In this document: in pieces, positions 1-7,531 of the stretch | How positions within the stretch are numbered: position 1 is the first letter of the stretch | Layout of the letters: each line of letters opens with the position of its first letter | Assembly: GCA_949289565.1 (NCBI GenBank) | Contig: CASEOO010000002.1 | Span: 1 to 64,000, forward strand | DNA length: 64,000 nucleotides | Direction: 5' to 3' | From: an uncultured Bacteroidales bacterium | Lineage (GTDB): Bacteria > Bacteroidota > Bacteroidia > Bacteroidales > UBA932 | Position numbers and translations under genes: made by a program | Notes under the pieces: generated by a model | Seen by the model: the letters and a program-made list of their open reading frames with translations, nothing else | Databases searched by the model: none | Told to the model about the DNA's origin: nothing

Positions 1-117
1 AATGTCTGGGGTATAATCCTGAAAGAATGGAAAGGCGTGTCCCCGAAGACATCCGCCGTGCTGGTATGCGGTCTGGCGATACTGATATTCTCTCTGGTTT
101 TCCCGAATATCTTCTGA
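1..117 (+). CDS. rhaT: L-rhamnose/H+ symporter, C-terminal end (partial)
   Basis: The first 38 codons of the window are open in frame 1 and end at TGA 115-117; the gene begins outside the window. The visible peptide has a basic loop (KEWKGVSPKTS) followed by one hydrophobic helix and ends in PNIF. This matches the last membrane span of the RhaT family, which imports L-rhamnose with a proton across the inner membrane. The assignment rests on that short match and on the next gene, rhaD; in Bacteroides the order rhaK-rhaI-rhaT-rhaD is usual. It would be co-transcribed with rhaD, 70 bases downstream. Confidence 0.72.
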   Translation, partial: NVWGIILKEWKGVSPKTSAVLVCGLAILIFSLVFPNIF

Positions 118-187
118 GTCGGGAGAGAGGTGCCGCAAAAGGACGCTTTCGGCAACTTGTAACTGGTTAATTTAAAATTTAAGATAT

Positions 188-1000
188 ATGGACAAATCAA
201 TACTTGAAGGACGTCCTGCCCTGGCCAGGCAGATAGAAGACGTGGCTGAGGTAGCCGGCTATCTCTGGCAGAAAGGCTGGGCGGAAAGAAACGGTGGAAA
301 CATCACCGTGAATATCACTGAATACGTGGATGATTCCATGCGGGCTATGCCTGCCATAGGTGCTCCTGTACAGATAGGTCTCACTCTGCCCCGCCTGAAA
401 GGCTGCTGGTTTTTCTGCAAGGGAACGAACAAAAGGATGCGTGATCTTGCCAGGAGGCCGATGGAGAACGGGTCCGTCATCAGGATACTGGACGACTGCT
501 CCAGCTATGAGATTGTGGCGGATCTCCCGGTGAAGCCTACATCGGAACTTCCTTCGCATCTGGCTGTGCACAATGATTTCGTGGAGAGGGGACTGGACTA
601 CAAGGCTTCGCTCCATACACATCCTATCGAGCTTGTAGCCATGTCGCACACGGACAAGTTCCTGAAAAAGGATGTCCTTTCGAATCTGCTGTGGAGCATG
701 ATTCCCGAGACCAAGGCTTTCTGTCCGAGAGGGCTGGGAATTGTGGACTACAAGCTGCCAGGCTCTCTTGATCTGGCTGCATCGACCATCAGCGAACTGG
801 AGGACTATGATGTGGTCATGTGGGAAAAACATGGCGTCTTCGCCGTGGGCTGCGATATCATGGAAGCCTTCGACCAGGTGGATGTGCTGAACAAGTCCGC
901 GCAGATTTACATTGCCTCCAGGTGCATGGGATATGAACCTGACGGCATGACGCTGGAACAGATGAAGGAAATGTCCGTCGCCTTCAATCTTCCGAAATAG
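188..1000 (+). CDS. rhaD: rhamnulose-1-phosphate aldolase
   Basis: Class II aldolase (270 aa, full length) that splits L-rhamnulose 1-phosphate into dihydroxyacetone phosphate and L-lactaldehyde, the last step of the rhamnose pathway in the cytoplasm. The phosphate-binding NGGN lies at residues 35-38. The zinc ligands are His143 and His145 in SLHTHPIEL and His215 in WEKHGVF. Glu120 in TSELPSH fits the catalytic glutamate of E. coli RhaD. The start at 188 has an AT-rich upstream and no Shine-Dalgarno site, as is normal in this phylum. It sits 70 bases after the rhaT tail and is followed by a hairpin-rich repeat element that may end transcription. Confidence 0.93.
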   Translation: MDKSILEGRPALARQIEDVAEVAGYLWQKGWAERNGGNITVNITEYVDDSMRAMPAIGAPVQIGLTLPRLKGCWFFCKGTNKRMRDLARRPMENGSVIRILDDCSSYEIVADLPVKPTSELPSHLAVHNDFVERGLDYKASLHTHPIELVAMSHTDKFLKKDVLSNLLWSMIPETKAFCPRGLGIVDYKLPGSLDLAASTISELEDYDVVMWEKHGVFAVGCDIMEAFDQVDVLNKSAQIYIASRCMGYEPDGMTLEQMKEMSVAFNLPK

Positions 1001-1010
1001 GGTTATATCG

Positions 1011-1228
1011 GCCTTAAATAATATTGAGGGTGGGTCAAAAGTCACGAAGTGACCGCGACTGGAAGGAGCGAGATCCCCCTAATAGGGGTCGAGAGCGGTT
1101 CTATGAGAATGTCCGGGGGACATTCGAAAGCGAGCAGAGGGGGTTAGGATGGGTTCAGTCTTTCGAAGAAAGACGTTTGAGGGTGACCAAAATGGGTCAC
1201 CCTCAATTTGTGCCTTTATGGCAAGTGG
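1011..1228. repeat. modular hairpin-array repeat, copy A
   Basis: A noncoding element built from short inverted repeats laid end to end: GTCAC/GTGAC (1041-1053), CCCCT-aat-AGGGG (1076-1088), GAATGTCC-ggg-GGACATTC (1107-1125), GTCTTTC-gaa-GAAAGAC (1158-1174) and a 12-bp-arm hairpin (1177-1188 with 1195-1206). The outer ends ATTGAGGGTG (1022-1031) and CACCCTCAAT (1198-1207) also pair. The flanks GCCTTAAATAATATTG (1011-1026) and CAATTTGTGCCTTTATGGC (1204-1222) recur around the hairpin at 3574-3644. Modules of the same kind recur at 9964-10020 and 41191-41362. It lies directly after rhaD and could act as its terminator. The 75-codon reading frame across it is not believed. Confidence 0.8.
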
Positions 1229-1280
1229 AACGAATATATTGTAGTTTTTGACCATCCGTAAAAATACGCTTTGCTTTTAA

Positions 1281-1388
1281 GCAGGTCGTAAATATTCGCT
1301 CCGGTAAATCCCTCTCACGCTTGCGGCGCGGGTCCCTCCCGTTCACGAGGCCACGGGCGGCCACGCCGTCCGAACTTTCACGACCTGC
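1281..1388. repeat. GC-rich segment with 9-bp terminal inverted repeats
   Basis: A GC-rich stretch of about 108 bp stands out inside AT-rich surroundings and is bounded by GCAGGTCGT (1281-1289) and its complement ACGACCTGC (1380-1388). It contains no convincing gene. It may be a small nonautonomous element, a structured RNA, or part of the leader of the gene at 1459. The rest of the gap between 1001 and 1458 holds only repeat copy A and AT-rich sequence. Confidence 0.45.
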
Positions 1389-1458
1389 AATCTTTTCCTG
1401 GGTAATAATGCGGATATGCATATTTTTCCTATATTTAAGGAGGATAATAAAAAATGCT

Positions 1459-3135
1459 ATGACAGCAAAAGAGCTTCAACAATACTTGATTCGTGAATTT
1501 CCGCAAGAGAATGCACGCTGTGAGTGGAAAGAAATGAAAAATCTTAAGAATTCCTTTGCCGGAGATGAAAAGAATGATGTCATTTCATATGTATCATCCA
1601 TAGCGAATATGGAGGGAGGACATCTTGTTATCGGTGTGCAGGATAAAACATTGGCAATTGTCGGGACAGATTTATCCAAGTTTAATTTGAATGCCCAATC
1701 TGCTGTATGGAAACTGATAGAGCATTGTACCAATCTTTCTTCCGAAGGCTTAAGTATTGACGAATATACTACAGAGGATACACATAAAACGGTTTGGATA
1801 ATCCATATTCCAAAACATTTACCTCGACGTCCGGTTTATGCTCATAAAAAAGCATGGCAGCGTGTCGAAGATTCGTTGGTGGAGATGACACAAGAACGGC
1901 TTGCCGTTATTCTAGAAGAACCTGTCTTTGAAGCCAAAGATTGGTCCGCTGAAATTGTTCCTAATGCGACAATAGCGGATTTGGATGAATTGGCTGTAGC
2001 GAAAGCCCGTATTATGTTCAAAAAGGTACATTCTTCTAATATTCCTTCTGAGGAAATTGATGCATGGACGGTGGAAGATTTTCTTTCCAATAGTGGAATA
2101 ATGATCGATGGGAAACTGACTCGTACAGCTATTATTCTGTTGGGAAAACCTGTTTCTGTATTTAAACTTCGTCCTGCTGTAGTTGAAGTTACATGGACTT
2201 TACGGGACGAATTCCAAAATGTCGTAGATTATGAACATTTCACTGCTCCATTTATTCTCACCGTTGACAAAATCTTGAGCAAGATACACAATCTGACAAT
2301 GAGAGAATTGCCAGGAGGAACACTGTTCCCGGAGACAATGAAGCAATATGACGACTACACTATTCGTGAGGCACTGCATAATGCTATTGCACATCAGGAT
2401 TATACTTTACAGCAGCGTATCAATTTTGTAGAAAATCCCGGATGGCTTTACTATGCAAATGGAGGTAGTTTTATTCCTGGTACTCTGCAAAAGGCTTTGG
2501 AAACCAAAGGACCTCAACGTCATTTCCGAAATGAGTGTCTTTGCCGTGCAATGGTGAATTTCAACATGATAGACACCGTAAGTCGTGGCATTAAAAAGAT
2601 GTTCAATGAACAAAGACGTCGTCATTTCCCGATGCCTGATTACGAAATAGATGTATTAAATAAAGAGGTTGGTGTGACAATATATGGGAATACAATCAAT
2701 GAAAAATATACACAGCTGCTCAAGGAAAACAACACATTGACATTGGAGGATTGTATTCTTTTGGACTCAGTGCAAAAAGGACGTCGAATTTCTGATGAGA
2801 ATGTGATAGATTTATTGAATAGAGGCCTTTTAGAGGGGACTGTTTCTGAATATAGCATATCCCTTGATATCGCTAAAAAGACAAAGCAGTTACCACATTA
2901 TACTCGCACCAGAGGACTGGATAAAGCAAAACTCCAACAAATGATTCTGCAGTATCTTCAAAATGCTGGTTCGGCAGGAACAAAACGAGACGCAATATTT
3001 GATTATCTCAAAGATGTACTTCCTAAAACCAAGACTTCGGAACAGCAGGAACGAATGGTTGGGAACATTCTTGTGGAAATGAAAGAAGCAGGGGCAATCA
3101 TTCTTAAAGGCAGGATGTGGTATGTTAAGTCATAA
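1459..3135 (+). CDS. AlbA_2 / divergent-ATPase (Schlafen-like) putative regulator
   Basis: A 558-aa protein. An AlbA_2 (Schlafen-type, formerly divergent AAA_4) domain covers about residues 20-150 with NMEGGHLVIGV near 50-60. A GHKL ATPase-like C-terminal segment carries REALHNAIAHQDY near 303-315 and a NGG turn at 334-336. Family members are annotated as putative DNA-binding regulators or ATPases; no precise function is known. The ATG at 1459 is chosen because AAGGAGGA lies just upstream (1437-1444), a strong Shine-Dalgarno rarely used by neighbours. An ATG at 1454 is out of frame, and an in-frame start at 1321 would add a low-complexity leader. The gene is visibly lower in G+C than its neighbours, suggesting acquisition. 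A 10-bp tandem array follows its stop. Confidence 0.82.
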   Translation: MTAKELQQYLIREFPQENARCEWKEMKNLKNSFAGDEKNDVISYVSSIANMEGGHLVIGVQDKTLAIVGTDLSKFNLNAQSAVWKLIEHCTNLSSEGLSIDEYTTEDTHKTVWIIHIPKHLPRRPVYAHKKAWQRVEDSLVEMTQERLAVILEEPVFEAKDWSAEIVPNATIADLDELAVAKARIMFKKVHSSNIPSEEIDAWTVEDFLSNSGIMIDGKLTRTAIILLGKPVSVFKLRPAVVEVTWTLRDEFQNVVDYEHFTAPFILTVDKILSKIHNLTMRELPGGTLFPETMKQYDDYTIREALHNAIAHQDYTLQQRINFVENPGWLYYANGGSFIPGTLQKALETKGPQRHFRNECLCRAMVNFNMIDTVSRGIKKMFNEQRRRHFPMPDYEIDVLNKEVGVTIYGNTINEKYTQLLKENNTLTLEDCILLDSVQKGRRISDENVIDLLNRGLLEGTVSEYSISLDIAKKTKQLPHYTRTRGLDKAKLQQMILQYLQNAGSAGTKRDAIFDYLKDVLPKTKTSEQQERMVGNILVEMKEAGAIILKGRMWYVKS

Positions 3136-3145
3136 TCGGTATTTT

Positions 3146-3205
3146 CGACTAAATACGCCGAATTACGACTATTTACGACTAAATAGAACCTATTACGACT
3201 AATTA
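3146..3205. repeat. six-unit tandem array with exact 10-bp period
   Basis: Six consecutive 10-bp units begin at 3146, 3156, 3166, 3176, 3186 and 3196. Four match CGACTAWWTA closely (3146, 3166, 3176, 3196); those at 3156 (CGCCGAATTA) and 3186 (GAACCTATTA) are degenerate. The period is about one helical turn, so the same DNA face is presented each time. The array lies 10 bases after the stop of the AlbA_2 gene and directly before a TonB fragment. A binding array for an oligomeric protein is the natural reading, but the function is unknown. Confidence 0.8.
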
Positions 3206-3206
3206 A

Positions 3207-3473
3207 TTGCCTAATTGTTTTTCTCAATGGGTAAACCAAAGGTTAGTGCATACTGAAAAAGAAACTGGGATCCAAGGTAGGGTAACACTTCAGTTTACAA
3301 TAGATATTGATGGAAGTGTAACAGATGTAAAAGTCCTTAATAGTGTTTCTCCTGGTCTTGATGCGGAAGCGGTGCGGGTGGTGTCTTCATCACCTAAGTG
3401 GACACCGGGAAAACTGGGCGGGAGAGTAGTACGGGTAACATGTACATTCCCTGTCATTTTCCAATTACGTTAG
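3207..3473 (+). pseudogene. TonB C-terminal domain fragment
   Basis: The 88 codons encode a nearly complete TonB C-terminal domain: GIQGRVTLQFTIDIDGSV, then LDAEAVRVVSSSPKWTPG, then an end in FPVIFQLR. This is the part of TonB that crosses the periplasm to touch outer-membrane receptors. The membrane anchor and Pro-rich spacer expected of a working TonB are absent; similarity begins at about codon 5, right after the 10-bp array. It is most likely the broken-off 3' end of a tonB gene. A stand-alone small protein is less likely, since it has no signal for reaching the periplasm. Confidence 0.75.
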
Positions 3474-3573
3474 AGCTGATAGGTTTCATTTAAATTGCGT
3501 CAGTGTGTCTTCACCCCCCCCTCCCATGTCGCAAAAACTGGAGTTTGTCGGTCAATAAGCAAAGGTATGATCA

Positions 3574-3644
3574 GCCTTAATAATATTGGCATGGCAGGAG
3601 TCTTGGATTCCTGCCATGCCAATTTGTGCCTTTAAGGCAAGTTG
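3574..3644. repeat. 15-bp-arm palindrome with repeat-copy-A flanks, copy B
   Basis: ATTGGCATGGCAGGA (3585-3599) and its exact complement (3609-3623) surround a 9-base loop. The left flank GCCTTAATAATATTG (3574-3588) and right flank CAATTTGTGCCTTTAAGGC (3620-3638) nearly equal the flanks of the element at 1011-1228, while the hairpin sequence between them differs. A run of eight C bases lies nearby at 3514-3521. The rest of the 3474-3772 gap holds the candidate promoter of the transporter gene. Confidence 0.75.
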
Positions 3645-3655
3645 CCGGCAAATAC

Positions 3656-3688
3656 TTTTGTTCAATGGTGAAAAATTTGTAACTTTCG
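3656..3688 (+). promoter_or_regulatory. candidate -33/-7 promoter of the transporter-ROK operon
   Basis: TTTTG at 3656-3660 and TAACTTTCG at 3680-3688 are separated by 19 bases. They resemble the Bacteroidetes sigma consensus TTTG-N19..21-TAnnTTTG with one mismatch. This would give a leader of roughly 80 bases before the ATG at 3773. Confidence 0.45.
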
Positions 3689-3772
3689 ACAATTTTTGAG
3701 GCTGACGAAATCCGTACTGGGCCTTGAATGGGACCGCAATTAATTAATAATTAAATAAAAAACTAATCAACA

Positions 3773-5065
3773 ATGAAAAAAAACGGTAATCTTGTCGCAA
3801 TCATCACCATGATCTTCCTTTTCGGAATGATTTCATTCGTGACGAATCTTGCGGCTCCTATTGGCGTGATCTGGAAACAGCAGCCCGGTATTGACGGTTC
3901 GAATGCTCTCGGAATGATGGGCAACATGATGAACTTCCTCGCATATCTTTTCATGGGTATCCCTGCAGGCAAGCTTATCATGAAAGTCGGCTATAAGAAA
4001 ACGGCCCTTCTCGCTATTGCCTTGGGTTTCTTCGGCGTGCTTATCCAGTTCCTTTCAGGAATCGTCGGTGTCGGTTCTGCCATTGCCGGTCTTCCGGCCA
4101 ACTGGTTCATATATCTTCTCGGTGCATTCGTGGCAGGTTTCTCGGTATGTATTCTCAATACGGTAGTGAATCCTATGCTGAACCTTCTCGGAGGCGGCGG
4201 TAAGAAAGGCAACCAGCTCGTCCAGATAGGCGGCACATTCAATTCTCTGCTCGGTACCATCACGCCTATGTTCGTGGGTGCGCTTATCGGTGCCGTGACC
4301 AAGGATACTGTCATCACTGATGTGAACCCTGTCATGTACATCGCGATGTGCGTATTCCTCCTGACTTTCCTCATCCTCGCATTCGTCCCTATCGAGAATC
4401 CTCAGTCCGCTGACCAGGGCGGCCGCGTGGAAAGTCCTTGGAAATACCGTCATTTCGTATTCGGTGTGATAGCAATATTCCTGTATGTGGGTGTGGAAGT
4501 AGGTATTCCTGGCACTCTGAATTTCTATCTTTCAGATGCCGAAAGCAGTGCAGGACTCGATCCTAAGACCGCTGCTACCATTGCAGGTTTCGTTGCTGGA
4601 ACATACTGGTTCCTGATGCTTATAGGACGTTTCGTGTCAAGCTTCATCAGCGGCGCCGTTTCCAGCCGGACACAGCTCGGCTGCGTATCTGCAGTGGCAG
4701 CAGTACTTGTTCTTGCAGCCATGTTCGTCCCTTCATCAGTCAGCACATCCATGCCGGTATTCACCGGTTCCGGTTTCGGAATGGTACAGGTACCTCTCTC
4801 CGCACTTCTTCTCGTGCTTTGCGGTCTCTGCACTTCTGTCATGTGGGGAACGATTTTCAACCTTGCTGTCGAGGGCCTCGGTTCTGCTACGGCTCTTGCT
4901 TCCGGCGCATTCATGATGATGGTGGTCGGCGGAGGTATCCTTCCTCTCCTTCAGAATGCCATCGCTGATGCTGCCGGTTATATGGTCAGCTATTGGGTAG
5001 TGGTCATCGCCATCCTGTATATCCTCTGGTATGCGGTGCTCGGTTCGAGAGTGAAGAAAGCGTAG
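3773..5065 (+). CDS. MFS sugar transporter (FucP-like)
   Basis: Inner-membrane protein of 430 aa with about 12 hydrophobic helices, of the major facilitator superfamily and closest in feel to FucP/GlcP-type sugar:proton symporters. The central loop before the second half carries VNPMLNLLGGGGKKGNQL near residues 135-152, also found in the second transporter at 6141. The substrate cannot be read from the sequence; the ROK kinase 16 bases downstream implies a free sugar such as glucose or an amino sugar that is phosphorylated after entry. The start at 3773 is preceded by AT-rich DNA and a candidate promoter at 3656-3688. It forms an operon with the ROK gene and probably with the second transporter. 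Confidence 0.85.
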   Translation: MKKNGNLVAIITMIFLFGMISFVTNLAAPIGVIWKQQPGIDGSNALGMMGNMMNFLAYLFMGIPAGKLIMKVGYKKTALLAIALGFFGVLIQFLSGIVGVGSAIAGLPANWFIYLLGAFVAGFSVCILNTVVNPMLNLLGGGGKKGNQLVQIGGTFNSLLGTITPMFVGALIGAVTKDTVITDVNPVMYIAMCVFLLTFLILAFVPIENPQSADQGGRVESPWKYRHFVFGVIAIFLYVGVEVGIPGTLNFYLSDAESSAGLDPKTAATIAGFVAGTYWFLMLIGRFVSSFISGAVSSRTQLGCVSAVAAVLVLAAMFVPSSVSTSMPVFTGSGFGMVQVPLSALLLVLCGLCTSVMWGTIFNLAVEGLGSATALASGAFMMMVVGGGILPLLQNAIADAAGYMVSYWVVVIAILYILWYAVLGSRVKKA

Positions 5066-5081
5066 ATTTAAATGAAATATC

Positions 5082-6062
5082 ATGATCATGAATACTGATA
5101 TTATAGAGAAACCTTATGTAGTCGGTATCGACATAGGCGGTCAGACTACCAAGATGGGTATTGTGGACATGAGAGGCCAGGTCCTCTCGCAGACGGTGAT
5201 CCGTACCGATACGCATACCGATGTTCAAGATTATGTTGAAGATGTGGCTGATGCCTTGACTAAAATCATCGCTGAATCAGGCTCTGAAGGGAAGATCCGC
5301 GGCATAGGCATCGGTGCACCAAATGCGAACTATTATACAGGAACTATAGAAAATGCAGTGAATCTGACGTGGGGAGGCAGCAAATCCATTCCATTCGCTG
5401 AACTGCTTTCATCGAGGATGAACGGGCTCAAAGTCGCTCTGACAAATGACGCCAATGCCGCCGCAGTAGGAGAGATGACTTACGGAGCGGCGAGAGGTAT
5501 GAAGAATTTCATTATGATCACTCTCGGCACAGGTGTCGGAAGCGGCATCGTGATAAATGGCGAAGTGGTCTATGGCCATGACGGTTTCGCAGGAGAGCTC
5601 GGGCATACATGTGCTGTGAGGAACAACGGCCGTCTGTGCAACTGCGGAAAAACCGGTTGCCTGGAGACTTATTGCTCGGCTACCGGTGTTGCCCGCACTG
5701 CCCGCGAATGGCTGACACTCAGCGATGAGCCGTCAGTTCTCAGAAGCCTGGACAGCATTTCTTCTAAGGATGTCTTTGAAGCCGCCAAGGAAGGAGACAA
5801 GCTTGCTTTGAAAATATTCGAGTTTACAGGCAAGATACTTGGGCAGGCTTTCGCTGACTTTGTGGCTTTCAGCGCACCTGAAGCAATTGTGCTTTTTGGC
5901 GGGCTGGCCCGTGCCAAAGAGTATCTTTATCAGCCTATAATGGATGCTATGAATGCAAACGTGCTTCCTTTGTGGCGTGGAAAGATAAAGATAGTCTTCT
6001 CACAGCTGAAAGAGTCTGACGCCGCTATTCTGGGCGCTTCCGCTCTGGCTTGGGAGCTGTAG
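5082..6062 (+). CDS. ROK-family sugar kinase (glucokinase-like)
   Basis: A 326-aa ROK protein. The ATP-phosphate motif GIDIGGQTTKMG is at residues 15-26, the catalytic aspartate is in TNDANAA (Asp123), and the second glycine loop TLGTGVGSGI is near 148-157. The ROK zinc site is His175 with Cys186, Cys188 and Cys193 in CNCGKTGCLE. It lacks the N-terminal helix-turn-helix of ROK repressors, so it should be an enzyme phosphorylating glucose or a related hexose in the cytoplasm. ATG at 5082 or 5088 could be the start. It lies between two paralogous sugar transporters; a hairpin follows it (6081-6110). Confidence 0.9.
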   Translation: MIMNTDIIEKPYVVGIDIGGQTTKMGIVDMRGQVLSQTVIRTDTHTDVQDYVEDVADALTKIIAESGSEGKIRGIGIGAPNANYYTGTIENAVNLTWGGSKSIPFAELLSSRMNGLKVALTNDANAAAVGEMTYGAARGMKNFIMITLGTGVGSGIVINGEVVYGHDGFAGELGHTCAVRNNGRLCNCGKTGCLETYCSATGVARTAREWLTLSDEPSVLRSLDSISSKDVFEAAKEGDKLALKIFEFTGKILGQAFADFVAFSAPEAIVLFGGLARAKEYLYQPIMDAMNANVLPLWRGKIKIVFSQLKESDAAILGASALAWEL

Positions 6063-6080
6063 CACTGCCAGGACGATTCA

Positions 6081-6110
6081 GGGTGGCCCATAAGAGATCT
6101 CGGGCCGCCC
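6081..6110. terminator. intercistronic hairpin after the ROK gene
   Basis: GGGTGGCCC (6081-6089) pairs with GGGCCGCCC (6102-6110) through one G-T pair, and TCCTTTGTGG follows. There is no strong T run, so it is either a weak terminator or an mRNA-stabilising hairpin between the kinase gene and the second transporter gene. Confidence 0.45.
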
Positions 6111-6140
6111 TCCTTTGTGGTAATTTAAAATCTGACTTTT

Positions 6141-7436
6141 ATGAAAATACGGAAATATTTGCCTGTCATTATCCTGTCTTATGTGCTTTTCTTCATGATA
6201 GCATTCGTGACAGGGCTTCAGAATCCGCTCGGAGTTATCGTGAAATCCCAGTACGGGGTGTCGATGGGCGTTGCTCAGTTAGGAAATTTCGCCAACTTCA
6301 TCGCATATGCCTGCATGGGTATTCCTGCCGGCTTGATGCTGAAGAAATATGGTTATAAATTTTCGTTGCTGGTGGCGGTCACTGTAGGTATTATCGGGCT
6401 TGGGCTTATGTTTTTCTCGGGTCAGATTTCCAGAGGCCTGTGGCTGTACTTCTGCGGAGCTTTTGTGGCAGGTTTCTCCATGTGCATGCTGAATACGGTG
6501 GTGAATCCGTTGCTGAATTCACTTGGCGGCGGCGGAAACAAAGGAAACCAGCTCATTCAGTGGGGAGGTGCCATGAACTCGATAGCCGCTACTATCGTGC
6601 CCTTTGTAGTCGGCCTTATCATGGGCCATTCCATCAAGGTCAGGGGGCTGGTGGACGGCATTCCTCATTTTGAAATTGCCGATGTGAATCCGATGTTCAT
6701 CATCATGGTTTCCATCTTTGCGCTTGCCATACTGGCTATTTTGTTCATTGATATTCCTGAGACAGAGAGGATTTCCGATACAAAGGCGGCGATGGACCAG
6801 CTGATAGCCCGTGACGGACAATACAGCTGTTTCTCTTTCCGGCATTTTGTACTCGGCGCTGTGGCTGTCTTCCTTTATACAGGCGTTGAGGTCAGCATCG
6901 CCAACATGACGAATATCTATCTGATTCATGAAGTGGGTGTAAGGCCTGGCGCCGCTGGCGCCATAGTGGCAATATACTGGTTCTGCATGTTTCTGGGCCG
7001 GCTGGTTGGAGGTTCGCTCGGTTCGAAATTCTCCAGCCGCGACATGCTCCAGTTCTCATCAGTGATGGCCATGATATTCATACTGATCACCATTTTCACT
7101 CCTGCTAAAATTACTATCGAGATAGGACGTTACAGTCTGGGCAACATTCCTGTAAACGTAGTGTTCCTGGTGTTGACTGGTCTTTTCACCTCTGTTATGT
7201 GGGGAAATATTTACAACCTTTCAGTCGAAGGGCTTGGAAAATATACCTCCACTGCGACGGGCTTCTTCATGATGATGGTCTGCGGCGGTGGTATAGTGCC
7301 TATCATACAGGGCCTTTTGGCAGACCTGGTAGGAGGCCGCGCTTCATACTGGATCATTATTGCCTGCCTCTGCTACCTTCTTTACTATGGCTCTACAGGT
7401 TACAAGAATGTGAACAGGAAAATCCCTGTTGACTAA
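6141..7436 (+). CDS. MFS sugar transporter, paralogue of the gene at 3773
   Basis: A 431-aa inner-membrane MFS protein with about 12 membrane spans. It shares the central motif VNPLLNSLGGGGNKGNQL and the late FTSVMWGNIYNLSVEGLG segment with the transporter at 3773, so the two arose by duplication around the ROK kinase gene. It should import a sugar with a proton. The two copies differ clearly through the second half, so they may have different substrates or affinities. The start at 6141 follows a stretch without Shine-Dalgarno. It is 78 bases after the kinase gene and ends before a strong bidirectional terminator at 7462-7516. Confidence 0.85.
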   Translation: MKIRKYLPVIILSYVLFFMIAFVTGLQNPLGVIVKSQYGVSMGVAQLGNFANFIAYACMGIPAGLMLKKYGYKFSLLVAVTVGIIGLGLMFFSGQISRGLWLYFCGAFVAGFSMCMLNTVVNPLLNSLGGGGNKGNQLIQWGGAMNSIAATIVPFVVGLIMGHSIKVRGLVDGIPHFEIADVNPMFIIMVSIFALAILAILFIDIPETERISDTKAAMDQLIARDGQYSCFSFRHFVLGAVAVFLYTGVEVSIANMTNIYLIHEVGVRPGAAGAIVAIYWFCMFLGRLVGGSLGSKFSSRDMLQFSSVMAMIFILITIFTPAKITIEIGRYSLGNIPVNVVFLVLTGLFTSVMWGNIYNLSVEGLGKYTSTATGFFMMMVCGGGIVPIIQGLLADLVGGRASYWIIIACLCYLLYYGSTGYKNVNRKIPVD

Positions 7437-7461
7437 GAGATTGTTATTAAAAAAAGAGTAT

Positions 7462-7516
7462 AAAAGGAGGCTCATTCCAGATTGCGTATTGCAAATAACG
7501 GAATGAGCCTCCTTTT
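7462..7516. terminator. bidirectional terminator
   Basis: Arms of 17 bp (7462-7478 and 7500-7516) flank a 21-base loop that itself contains TTGC/GCAA. The stem is bordered by A on the left and T on the right, so it can end transcription from both sides. It separates the transporter gene from the convergent decayed gene at 7532. Confidence 0.85.
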
Positions 7517-7531
7517 TCTGCTGTTCTTAAT

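Noticed and set aside
1024-1251. 75-codon open frame in the hairpin repeat after rhaD
   Set aside because: It translates hairpin arms and has no similarity to any protein type I know; the DNA is explained by repeat copy A.
3146-3205. CRISPR-like array
   Set aside because: The units are only 10 bp with no spacers and no cas genes nearby; it is a tandem array.
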